DNA from: Argonema antarcticum A004/B2
Lineage (GTDB): Bacteria > Cyanobacteriota > Cyanobacteriia > Cyanobacteriales > Aerosakkonemataceae
NCBI RefSeq assembly: GCF_023333585.1
Contig: NZ_JAIQZN010000037.1
Location: forward strand, 1 to 64,000
DNA length: 64,000 nucleotides
Direction: 5' to 3'
The notes beneath the pieces were generated by a model, which was not told where the DNA came from, made no database searches, and saw only the letters and a list, made by a program, of their open reading frames with translations. Below, in pieces: positions 7,863 through 16,002 of this stretch. Positions within the stretch are counted from its first letter, which is position 1. Every line of letters begins with the position of its first letter. The position numbers and the translations under genes were made by a program.

Positions 7863-8948
7863 CTAGTACGATCTGGATAAACGCGCAGTTGCCAAGTTTT
7901 CCCGACTTTCTAATAATGTAGCGGTGGCGTTGGCTACAATAGTTGCAGAGCCGAGGAAAAATTTGCGATCGATAGTTTCAAGTGTATCGCTCGATCGATG
8001 ATAGTGAGGCGATCGAAAATTGGCAGTATCGGTAACGAACACCGCACCTATGCCCCGATACCAGAAAGGCGCGTGGTCGCTACGCAGCACATCAAGCATC
8101 CCCAAACCTTTTAAAGGTATGGGTAACATTAGTACGGGTGGCAACTCCGGTTGGTTAGACTGGCGGAAACTGTTGAGTAGGGGTAAATGTTCCGCATCGC
8201 CAAGTACCGCCAGAAAGTCTCCTTTGTCGCTGGGTGGAGTTATCGGTAAACCTTGGGGGTAACGCTGACATCCAGGTGTGTGACAAGCAAAGCCTACCAT
8301 ATCGAGAACGATCGCACCCTGCAAGTCAGTTAAATTTGCTGCATTGTTGGTAAATGCCAAACTGCCGATCAGTCCCTTTTCTTCCAAGTCGAAAAATGCC
8401 ACCTGCAACGTCCGTGGTGTCTGACGTTTCCCCAAAACGCGGGCAACCTCTAAAACGGTAGCTACACCGCTGGCATTGTCGTCAGCCCCAGGAGAGCCTT
8501 TAACCGTATCGTAGTGAGCTGCTAGTAGAATGGTTCCAGCTTCTGGGTTGCGGCCCGATCGCTGTGCCACTACGTTAACACCACCCTGGAAAGATTGCAG
8601 CGTTGGCGACCATCCCGAAGCTTTCAAAACTTGGGTAATGTAGTTTCTGGTGCGAGTGCGATCGGCTTCAGTATAACGCTCTCTAGCTAAAGCTTTGATG
8701 TGTGCCAATAGCCGTTTGGCGCTCAAAGGTGGCGCAACAACAGTTTGCGGCGTTTGTGCTACAACCTTGTTCTCAGTCTTGTTGTTAGCTGTTTTCTGGT
8801 TTACTGAAGTTCCCAGTCCCCAGTCACCAGTCCCTTGCGTGGGGTGAGTGCGATCGCCAGTATTGCTAAACTGGTTGTGCAGCTGAATCATTACAACTGC
8901 CACAATTATAATCGGCAATGCCACCCAAATCGATTTTTTTATGGGCAT
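7863..8948 (-). CDS. M28-family zinc metallopeptidase, membrane-anchored
   Basis: 361 residues. One N-terminal membrane segment (about residues 6-21), a variable linker, then a di-zinc aminopeptidase domain. Metal and catalytic residues are visible: H145 and D147 (AAHYDTVKG), D156/D157 (ADDNASG), E189/E190 (DLEEKGLIGS), D216, and a late His in HYHRSSDTLET. The active site is probably periplasmic. Residues about 37-47 (TQGTGDWGLGT) are encoded by a CAGTCCC/CCAGTCA dispersed repeat and look like an insertion in the linker. Start is ATG at 8948. Confidence 0.9.
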   Translation of the reverse strand: MPIKKSIWVALPIIIVAVVMIQLHNQFSNTGDRTHPTQGTGDWGLGTSVNQKTANNKTENKVVAQTPQTVVAPPLSAKRLLAHIKALARERYTEADRTRTRNYITQVLKASGWSPTLQSFQGGVNVVAQRSGRNPEAGTILLAAHYDTVKGSPGADDNASGVATVLEVARVLGKRQTPRTLQVAFFDLEEKGLIGSLAFTNNAANLTDLQGAIVLDMVGFACHTPGCQRYPQGLPITPPSDKGDFLAVLGDAEHLPLLNSFRQSNQPELPPVLMLPIPLKGLGMLDVLRSDHAPFWYRGIGAVFVTDTANFRSPHYHRSSDTLETIDRKFFLGSATIVANATATLLESRENLATARLSRSY

Positions 8949-9236
8949 ATCAGTTCAGGAATGTCTTAATGCAACGTCTGACATCCTAGCTAATTTTATA
9001 AGAAACCGATTGACTGCGATGCTGCGACAGTTGTAACGCAGATCTGGCTGGCGAGTAACCATACAAAGCCGACAAAACCCTGAGTTTATAACACCGATGA
9101 AATAGGAACTTTGTGGCAAATTTTGACAAGGGCAAAGCCGATATAAAATAGAGTGAAAACCGCTACTAATATAGCTCCACAGTCATTCTAAATAACGTTA
9201 AAATAGAGATAAGTCACCAGATAATTGCTAAATAAA

Positions 9237-9590
9237 ATGAAAGTACAATCATCGGTTTTAGTACATTTAGGATACGGTAAATATGTGCGATCGGATCAAG
9301 TAACCGCTGTAGTTCCGATCGAGTCAGAACGCGGCCCAGGACGACGCACATTCGTTCATGTGGAAGGACAAACCAACCCCCTGGTTGCCTCGCGGGCTGA
9401 AGATAGTATTGTGCGCGACTTGGTGCAAGAACCGCGTGAAGTTACCCAGTCTCGTCAGCAGCAAGAAATCCTGCAAGATTTATTAGTAGATTTGGCTAAC
9501 ATTAATGCGACAGTGCGCCGCATTAATCGCGACGAAGGCGGTTTAGATCTCGATCGCCTAGAGCGACGCATCCGGCAAATTTTAGAGTAG
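9237..9590 (+). CDS. RemA-like (DUF370-type) protein
   Basis: 117 residues. The first ~50 residues (SSVLVHLGYGKYVRSDQV, then TAVVPIESERGPGRR) resemble RemA/DUF370, small DNA-binding regulators of extracellular matrix genes in Bacillus. The remainder is a charged helical tail (LLVDLANINATVRRINRDEG) that short RemA proteins lack. ATG at 9237 is preferred over the in-frame TTG at 9225, because the family starts close to the first strand. It is followed by a hairpin and then the amylase gene. Regulation of surface polysaccharide is a reasonable guess, not shown. Confidence 0.6.
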   Translation: MKVQSSVLVHLGYGKYVRSDQVTAVVPIESERGPGRRTFVHVEGQTNPLVASRAEDSIVRDLVQEPREVTQSRQQQEILQDLLVDLANINATVRRINRDEGGLDLDRLERRIRQILE

Positions 9591-9713
9591 AGGGGGAGAG
9601 TGGGAGAGGAGAAAAGAAATAAAAATGTTCTTAGGTGAACAAAAGCATAGGAACTCCGAAAGAGCCGAACGATCGGCCTTTTCGCCCCCGCTTCCCGTCC
9701 CTCCTCACCATTA

Positions 9714-9754
9714 GTCTTAGGGTAGTTATAGCCCCGCAATATCTACCCTAAGAC
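9714..9754. terminator. Inverted repeat GTCTTAGGGTAG / CTACCCTAAGAC
   Basis: Perfect 12-base arms separated by 17 bases, in the 264-base spacer between the RemA-like gene and the amylase gene. There is no T-tract, so a factor-dependent end or a regulatory hairpin in the amylase leader are both possible. Confidence 0.4.
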
Positions 9755-9854
9755 AGTAGAAAATTGCAGACCCAATCAGTAATACTCGCACGAATAATGC
9801 ACTTTCGCTCTCTTCGGACGAAAAATACCTTCTACAGCAAGATAAAGGAATCTT

Positions 9855-11771
9855 ATGGTATCTACCCCTCCTTCCCAAGCTTCGTCATCTCAATATGAAG
9901 TGGCTGATAGTTACAAACAAGTTGAAACCCTGGTATCGGAACCTAAACCAGAAATTGATATAGATTTAGAGTTTCTTTATACCAGAGACATAGAATTTCG
10001 TCAAGAAACGATTTATTTCATCGTTGTCGATCGCTTCCATGACGGCGATCCCGACAACAGCGAAGGGCCAAACCCAGAACTTTACGACCCAGAGGGAAAA
10101 GATTGGGGTAAATATTGGGGTGGAGACTTACAGGGAATTATTGACAAACTCGACTACTTAAAGAACTTGGGAGTCACAGCAATTTGGCTCACTCCCCTAT
10201 TCGAGCAAGTGGAAGCATTGTTTATTAACAGTGCCGCAATTCATGGCTACTGGATTAAAGACTTTAAGCGCATTAATCCTCGTTTTATTAAAGAGGGTGA
10301 AAACCCTTCTCTAAACAAAACCCAAGATACCAGAGACACCGTTTTTGACAGGCTGATTGCCGAGTTACACAAACGTAAAATGAAATTTATTCTGGATATA
10401 GTGTGTAACCACAGCAATCCAGATTTCAGCGGCAACAAAGGCGTACTTTATGACGACGGTGTAAAAATTGCCGATTTCAACAATGATAAAAATGGCTGGT
10501 ATCACCACTATGGTGAAGTAAGTAACTGGGAAGACGAGTGGCAGGTACAAAACTGCGAATTGTCTGGTTTGGCAACCTTCAACGAAAATAATTCAGACTA
10601 CCGAGACTACATCAAATCAGCGATTAAACAATGGCTAGACCGAGGCGTTGATGCTTTGCGGGTGGATACCGTTAAGCATATGCCTATTTGGTTTTGGCAG
10701 GAGTTTAATGCTGATATCCAAACCTACAAACCCGATATTTTTATCTTTGGGGAGTGGATTTATAGCGACCCCAGAAATGAGCAATCGCTTGAATTTGCCA
10801 ATTGCTCTGGGATGACAATCCTAGACTTTGGTCTTTGCGTAGCGCTTCGAGCAGCTTTGGGTCAAGGAGCAGAAGGGGGATTTCAACTGATTCAAGATGT
10901 TCTGAGCATGGATTCTCGCTACAACGGGGCAAACGAGCTAATTACGTTTATTGATAACCACGATATGCCCCGGTTCCAGTCGTTGAATCCAGACCCAGAA
11001 ATGCTGCGGTTGGCGATCGATTTGATTATGACAACTCGCGGTATTCCCTGCATTTATTACGGCACAGAACAGTATCTCCACGACGATACAAATGGCGGCA
11101 ACGATCCTTACAACCGCCCGAAGATGGAAAATTGGGACACCGAGACACCTGTTTATCGAGATATTCGGTTGCTATCAGGTTTGCGCCGACTCAATCCAGC
11201 AGTTTCTCTAGGAAGCCACTGGCACAAATACCTGACTCCCAATGTTTATTGTTATGTGCGGCGTTACCGCGATAACCGCTGTTTTGTGGCGATGAATCGG
11301 GGCAATGCTGTTACGATTGAGGCGGTTCATACAGATTTACCCGATGGAGAGCATACCGATGTTTTATCGCGACGCAAGTTGGAAGTTAAAGATGGATATT
11401 TGCATAACTTGGAACTAGGCTCGCGGGAAGTGGTTATTATCAGTCACGTTGGAGAGAGAGTTAAAGGGCAAACTATAGTGCGGGCGCAACTCAATGGCGT
11501 CAATACTCAGCCTGGTGAAAGGATTATCATAATCGGAGATTGCCCGGAATTAGGCAACTGGGATATCTCTAAGGGTTACGAACTGGAATACATCAATGAA
11601 AACACCTGGTTTGCCGAAATTCCCTTTGAAGAAAGCGCCGGAAGGCTGGTTACTTATAAGTACGCGATGTTGCGCGAAGGGCAATCGCCGTTGCGAGAAA
11701 ATGTCGTCGGTCGTCGCTGGTTTGTAGCCAGTGAAGGCATGGTTAAATGGCGCGATGTCTGGGCTTGGTAG
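9855..11771 (+). CDS. GH13 alpha-amylase-type enzyme with C-terminal CBM20
   Basis: 638 residues with no signal peptide, so probably cytosolic. A GH13 (beta/alpha)8 barrel begins near residue 55 (ETIYFIVVDRFHDGD). Conserved regions are DIVCNHSNP, the nucleophile Asp in GVDALRVDTVKH (about 270), the acid Glu in FIFGEW (about 300) and the transition-state Asp in FIDNHD (about 370). The last ~100 residues, from about 535 (GERIIIIGDCPELGNWD), form a CBM20 starch-binding domain. It acts on glycogen or maltodextrins, matching the trehalose genes nearby. ATG at 9855 follows AAAGGA. Confidence 0.93.
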   Translation: MVSTPPSQASSSQYEVADSYKQVETLVSEPKPEIDIDLEFLYTRDIEFRQETIYFIVVDRFHDGDPDNSEGPNPELYDPEGKDWGKYWGGDLQGIIDKLDYLKNLGVTAIWLTPLFEQVEALFINSAAIHGYWIKDFKRINPRFIKEGENPSLNKTQDTRDTVFDRLIAELHKRKMKFILDIVCNHSNPDFSGNKGVLYDDGVKIADFNNDKNGWYHHYGEVSNWEDEWQVQNCELSGLATFNENNSDYRDYIKSAIKQWLDRGVDALRVDTVKHMPIWFWQEFNADIQTYKPDIFIFGEWIYSDPRNEQSLEFANCSGMTILDFGLCVALRAALGQGAEGGFQLIQDVLSMDSRYNGANELITFIDNHDMPRFQSLNPDPEMLRLAIDLIMTTRGIPCIYYGTEQYLHDDTNGGNDPYNRPKMENWDTETPVYRDIRLLSGLRRLNPAVSLGSHWHKYLTPNVYCYVRRYRDNRCFVAMNRGNAVTIEAVHTDLPDGEHTDVLSRRKLEVKDGYLHNLELGSREVVIISHVGERVKGQTIVRAQLNGVNTQPGERIIIIGDCPELGNWDISKGYELEYINENTWFAEIPFEESAGRLVTYKYAMLREGQSPLRENVVGRRWFVASEGMVKWRDVWAW

Positions 11772-11808
11772 AAGTAGGGTGGGCAATGCCCAGCTTCCTC
11801 AACACTAG

Positions 11809-11831
11809 GGTGGGCAATGCCCACCTTTTTT
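11809..11831 (+). terminator. Hairpin GGTGGGC-AAT-GCCCACC followed by T6
   Basis: Perfect 7-base stem with a 3-base loop and six T residues, 38 bases after the amylase stop: a credible intrinsic terminator. The same palindrome, a common cyanobacterial dispersed repeat, recurs at 12775-12791 and 15980-15996, and in imperfect form at about 11778-11794. Confidence 0.6.
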
Positions 11832-11855
11832 ACTTAAAATAAATTAGTAAATACT

Positions 11856-12025
11856 ATAACCTACATTCCGCACCCTCAACTGTCACACCACGAATTTTTG
11901 GGGACTGGTGACTGGTGACTGGGTAGAAGAATTTCGGTATTTAAATGTGCTAAAAATTACAAAATACGCGCTCTAAATTCCGAAAAAACCGAATGTGACA
12001 GTACAGGGTGCGGAATGTGGGTTAT
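11856..12025. mobile_element. MITE-like element with ~30-base terminal inverted repeats
   Basis: The left end begins ATAACCTACATTCCGCACC and continues to TGTCACA at 11887. The right end is its near reverse complement, from TGTGACA at 11994 to GTTAT at 12025. A CTGGTGA tandem repeat lies inside. No coding capacity is seen. The size (170 bases) and inverted ends suit a non-autonomous transposon remnant. Confidence 0.65.
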
Positions 12026-12139
12026 AATTTGGCTTTGCATCTATCTCAACGTGGAAAAAATACTTGATAAAAGTACATAAATTTTGTGTTTTGTGGATCG
12101 TATAGGCATTATTCGCGTAATAGGTTGAAATCCTGTAGT

Positions 12140-12712
12140 ATGGTACTTATATTCGACCATAGCAAGGAGAAAACATTGTTAAGCGAGTACCATAGAAAAA
12201 AGTTACTGCATCACTTTCGCTGTCTGGATGCCGATAATTCAGGTTTTATTGGGAAGGAAGATGCTGAGATTTTTGCTGAGAGGTTCGCCAAGCTCCGTAG
12301 CGCAGAGCCTGGTTCCGAGATTCACAAAGATGTGTTGTCTAAGTGGCTCTATATTTGGGAGAATTTTTGGTCTAAAGCAGATTTGGATGGAGATGGCAAG
12401 GTAAGCCCGGAAGAGTTTTGTCAGGGCATAGAGAAAGCGATTTCAAACCCAGATTTCAACGACCCTTTAATAGAGATTTTGTTTGACATTGTTGATTTAG
12501 ACAGTGATGGTCATATATCGCAACAAGAGCATCGTCTGTTCTTCAGCGTGTTTGACATGGATGCGGAGAAATCAGCTTTTGTCTTCTCGAAGCTTGATAT
12601 CAATCAAGACGGCATCCTAACTAAACAAGAGTTTGTTTCTGCTAAGAGAGAATTTTTAACTGAAAAGGAACCCGGTGCTACAGGCAACTGGTTTTGGGGT
12701 TCTGTGGATTAA
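12140..12712 (+). CDS. EF-hand calcium-binding protein
   Basis: 190 residues with four EF-hand-type loops: DADNSGFIGKED, DLDGDGKVSPEE, DLDSDGHISQQE and DINQDGILTKQE, each with acidic or oxygen ligands at the expected positions and the central Gly. The spacing resembles sarcoplasmic calcium-binding/calmodulin-like proteins, so it is a likely cytosolic Ca2+ sensor or buffer. ATG at 12140 is chosen over the GTG at 12086, which would add an unconserved Cys/Arg-rich tail. No clear operon partner; it lies between the amylase and trehalose genes. Confidence 0.88.
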   Translation: MVLIFDHSKEKTLLSEYHRKKLLHHFRCLDADNSGFIGKEDAEIFAERFAKLRSAEPGSEIHKDVLSKWLYIWENFWSKADLDGDGKVSPEEFCQGIEKAISNPDFNDPLIEILFDIVDLDSDGHISQQEHRLFFSVFDMDAEKSAFVFSKLDINQDGILTKQEFVSAKREFLTEKEPGATGNWFWGSVD

Positions 12713-12774
12713 TGTACGCTCAAACGCAATAGAGGCGTAATATTACCGGAAAATATATAGCTTGGTAGAATTAC

Positions 12775-12791
12775 GGTGGGCATTGCCCACC
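12775..12791. repeat. GGTGGGC-ATT-GCCCACC palindrome
   Basis: Dispersed palindrome in the spacer after the EF-hand gene. It is followed at about 12812-12840 by GGTGCGTTACGCTGTCGC, another widespread cyanobacterial repeat. It could end transcription from both sides. Confidence 0.5.
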
Positions 12792-12848
12792 CTACCTTAA
12801 TCGAACTAGATGGTGCGTTACGCTGTCGCTAACGCACCCTACTATTGA

Positions 12849-13034
12849 CTACAAACTGAATAGAGCGAAACTCTGTGACGCCATTGTCAATTCTTCCTCC
12901 CCTGTCAATTTTTCTGGCAATTTAGAACCAGAACCCATCCACTTGTCATCGGCAGAGTCGAGAACTTTGTTCCAACTACCGCTAGGAGTAGGAGGTTTAA
13001 AAGGAATATCTTTTTCGCTGAAATTAACGATCTT
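12849..13034 (-). pseudogene. treZ: 3' remnant of a second treZ
   Basis: Read from 13034 downward, one open frame of about 61 codons aligns with the C-terminus of the intact TreZ encoded at 16003-17853: GSWNKVLDSADDKWMGSGS here versus GNWQKVLDSSDSKWMGHGS there, ending in a TAG stop. The 5' side stops abruptly at the palindromic element at 13034. No start codon or N-terminal part is present, so this is a fragment of a duplicated or rearranged gene. Confidence 0.85.
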
Positions 13035-13105
13035 AGGTACGTTGTTGCGCTATAGCGCTCTTATACCAACTTGGATAAGAGCGCTATAGCGCAACAACGT
13101 ACCTA
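13034..13105. mobile_element. Palindromic MITE-like element, copy 1 (TAGGTACGT type)
   Basis: Perfect 31-base arms (13034-13064 and 13075-13105) around a 10-base loop. The arms begin TAGGTACGTTGTTGCGC and contain GCGCTATAGCGC. A second copy is at 24391-24462 and a partial one at 44431-44460. A right flank, GCAAGTAACTAGCAACTT, is shared with the 24 kb copy and runs up to the treY stop codon. Confidence 0.75.
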
Positions 13106-13126
13106 GAGTGCAAGTAACTAGCAACT

Positions 13127-15910
13127 TTAGTTAATCAGCAAAGCGACAGGAAAATGTCTAAATGCTTCTCCAATTAGCACTTTGCCATTAGCTTGAATCG
13201 TTTGTGCAGCGATCGCATCTTTCCAGACAGACGGCATTCCCGGCGGCAGTTCGATTCGGGTATCATTCCATACCGCCTCTCCCAACGGATCTTCCCCTGG
13301 TTGGACAACGCTGGTTAAAAAGAGGGGAGTGAGCGCGATCGCAACCTTATCCCCATATTTTCTCGCAAAAGCAACAACATTATCCTTAAACTTCCCAGTC
13401 ACCTCCAGCGGCAAGTAATCTCCTGCTTGGAAAAGTTCCCGATTCTCCTTTCTCGCCTCCAGAACTCTGTTGCTCAAAAACAGCTTAATTCGGGCATCTT
13501 CCCGCGTCGAAAGTAACTCACCAATCAGATTCGGAATATCCTTCTGAGCCTTCTCTTTAATATCCCGTAAAACCGATATCCGCAAATCGAAATCAACCGG
13601 ACGGCGATTATCCGGATCGACATGACTCAGATCCCAGAATTCAGTTCCCTGATAAACATCGGGTACACCAGAAGCAGTAGCTTTAAGTAAAGTTTGGGAT
13701 AGAGAGTTGAAAATTCCATACTGAGCAACCATCTTTTGGAAAGGAAGCATTTCCTTGATAAATTGCTCATCTTCCAGAACAGCATCGACAAAAGCCATGT
13801 AAGCGTCTTCGTAATCAGAATCCGGTCTTAACCATGCCGTATGAACCTTAGCTTCCCGAACAGCTTTAATGACAAAGTTCTTCATCCGCTCATTAAAGTC
13901 AGTGTCCTTAATATCCTCAAAAGGATAAGTTCCCACCAGCGTTTGATAGAAAAAGTATTCATCATTAACATCGGGAACCATCCGATTTTTCAGTTTCTTT
14001 TTCTTGGATTTATTGATTTCGCTCCATGCTTTCACCTGTTTTTCCCACTCTTCGGGAATTTCGGAAATCACATTAATTCTTGCTCGGACATCTTCGCCTC
14101 GTTTAGTATCGTGAGTTGCCGTCGCATTCATTTTATGAGGCCAAATTTCTTGCTGCTTTTGATTGAACTCGTGAAAGTCAGCAATTGAGATGCCAAATTC
14201 ACCGGGATTGCCACCAACTTCATTCAGAGATATAAGTCGGTTATACACATAAAAAAGCGTATCTTCAATCCCTTTTGCCATCAATGGGCTAGTCATTTGT
14301 TGCAGCTTCATCACGAAGTGACGCCGCAGTTCCTTTTGTTCTGTTGTTAAGTTTTCCTCTTCTTCAAGCAGAAGTAACTTTTCGATAAAATTAAGTTCCT
14401 TCACAAGCGGAGGTACTTGCTGTTTGGCTTTTTCCATCACTTCCTTGATATAGAAGCGATCGGATTCCCTCAAACCCTCCTGATTGATATAAGTTCGATA
14501 AACCGGGAAGAGTGCCAACACTTCAGAAAGCGCTTTTTGCAAACCAAAGCGTGTAAAGTCATTTCCATGTCGGGATTGACCCGATACTGTTTTCAGAAGT
14601 TGAGCCAGATTGTCTACATCTCCCGCTAAATTTCTCTCGACAATTAGCCTTTTCTTATCATAAAACAGTTGTTCGTATGGAGCATTCAATCTTGTGAATC
14701 TGGAGTAGATTTCACTAAATTTTTCCTCATTCTCCCGTTGGCAGAATATGCCGTTTACATAGATCAAATAGTCATAACCGCTCGTTCCTTGAATCGGCCA
14801 GTATTCGGGCAGGTTTTCTTTCTGTTCTAGGATCTTTTCAACGGAAATGTAAGTATCTCCTGTTTTCTCTCTGAGTCGTGTCAGATATTCTGTAGGATCG
14901 TAAAGTCCATCAATATGGTCGATTCTCAATCCAGTAAATTTTCCCTCTTCAACCATCTGGAATATCAGAGCGTGGTTTTTGTGAAAAACCTTGATTTCTT
15001 CTACTTTTACAGAAATGAGTTCGTTGACGGTAAAAAATCTCCTGTAGTTAATTTCTTCCGCACCCACTTTCCAGAACGAGAGGCGATAGAACTGTTCTGA
15101 CAGCAAACTATCTAGGGAATTAAAACTTTCTGGATTTCCCTTTTCTCCATTGAAGAATTCGATGTTTTTATCGATGAAATCTTTGACAGCCGGATTATTT
15201 ATGTAAAGTTCCCACACAAGTCCTTTAACAAAGGCGATCTGGTCATAGCGTTCCTTGCCTTTTGTTTCTGAAGGAACGTTTTTGATCAGGTAAAGAATAC
15301 CCAAAAATTTGACAAAATCTGGATGCTGTTTACCCCCCAGTTCCCTTGCTAGGTGTCCCAAGTTATGAGTAATAAACTTGGCATAAGATTCTATTCTGAC
15401 GGGCAATTTAGAACTGTAGTAATTAACGCTCAGCCCACTTTCGTCATAGCTAAGTTGAATTTCGCCATTTTCCAGAGCCTCTCCATAAAAGCTTCCCATT
15501 AGCGGAGCAAGCACTCGCCCTTTGAGATTTTCATAATGGTGTTCCCAGTTAATATCGAAGTAGTCAAAATAGTCTGAATCTTGCCCATTTTCTAGCACGT
15601 CCATAAGCAGAAGATTTTCGCTATCGTAAGCCATGTGGTTGGGAACAATATCTTGCACCCATCCCATGTTTTTGGCTTGGAGTTCGCTTCTGAGTGCTGC
15701 AAATTCTTCGGGCGTTCCCAGTTCGGGATTCAGCACGTTCGAGTCTACAACGTCATAACCGTGAGTGCTTCCTTTTCTAGCTTTAAAGATAGGTGAAGCG
15801 TAAAGATCGGTAATTCCTAATTCAGAAAGATAAGCAACGATTTGCTTGGCTGCTTCAAACTTAAACCCGGCATGAAATTGAATCCGGTAAGTTGCTGTAG
15901 GAATCCGCAT
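13127..15910 (-). CDS. treY: Malto-oligosyltrehalose synthase TreY
   Basis: 927 residues, the usual TreY length. It converts the reducing end of maltodextrin into a trehalosyl unit. The GH13 barrel starts at once (PTATYRIQFHAGFKFEAA), with GSTHGYDVVD, QDIVPNHMAYD, GLRIDHIDGLYDP (nucleophile Asp) and SGYDYLIYVNG, and the late motif TATHDTKRGEDVRARI typical of TreY. Cytosolic. It lies 92 bases downstream of treZ on the same strand and is probably co-transcribed. A palindromic element abuts its 3' end. Start ATG at 15910 with AGGAG upstream. Confidence 0.97.
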   Translation of the reverse strand: MRIPTATYRIQFHAGFKFEAAKQIVAYLSELGITDLYASPIFKARKGSTHGYDVVDSNVLNPELGTPEEFAALRSELQAKNMGWVQDIVPNHMAYDSENLLLMDVLENGQDSDYFDYFDINWEHHYENLKGRVLAPLMGSFYGEALENGEIQLSYDESGLSVNYYSSKLPVRIESYAKFITHNLGHLARELGGKQHPDFVKFLGILYLIKNVPSETKGKERYDQIAFVKGLVWELYINNPAVKDFIDKNIEFFNGEKGNPESFNSLDSLLSEQFYRLSFWKVGAEEINYRRFFTVNELISVKVEEIKVFHKNHALIFQMVEEGKFTGLRIDHIDGLYDPTEYLTRLREKTGDTYISVEKILEQKENLPEYWPIQGTSGYDYLIYVNGIFCQRENEEKFSEIYSRFTRLNAPYEQLFYDKKRLIVERNLAGDVDNLAQLLKTVSGQSRHGNDFTRFGLQKALSEVLALFPVYRTYINQEGLRESDRFYIKEVMEKAKQQVPPLVKELNFIEKLLLLEEEENLTTEQKELRRHFVMKLQQMTSPLMAKGIEDTLFYVYNRLISLNEVGGNPGEFGISIADFHEFNQKQQEIWPHKMNATATHDTKRGEDVRARINVISEIPEEWEKQVKAWSEINKSKKKKLKNRMVPDVNDEYFFYQTLVGTYPFEDIKDTDFNERMKNFVIKAVREAKVHTAWLRPDSDYEDAYMAFVDAVLEDEQFIKEMLPFQKMVAQYGIFNSLSQTLLKATASGVPDVYQGTEFWDLSHVDPDNRRPVDFDLRISVLRDIKEKAQKDIPNLIGELLSTREDARIKLFLSNRVLEARKENRELFQAGDYLPLEVTGKFKDNVVAFARKYGDKVAIALTPLFLTSVVQPGEDPLGEAVWNDTRIELPPGMPSVWKDAIAAQTIQANGKVLIGEAFRHFPVALLIN

Positions 15911-15979
15911 GATAAACGATCGCTCCTAAGTAATTTTTTGTGTTTAAAGGTGGGCAATTCCCATTAGTACACAGCAAAA

Positions 15980-15996
15980 GGTGGGCAATGCCCACC
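15980..15996. repeat. GGTGGGCAATGCCCACC palindrome between treZ and treY
   Basis: Same palindrome as at 11809, lying in the 92-base treZ-treY spacer with a degenerate half copy (GGTGGGCAATTCCC) just before it. It could weaken read-through from treZ to treY. No T-tract follows. Confidence 0.5.
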
Positions 15997-16002
15997 CCAC
16001 AA

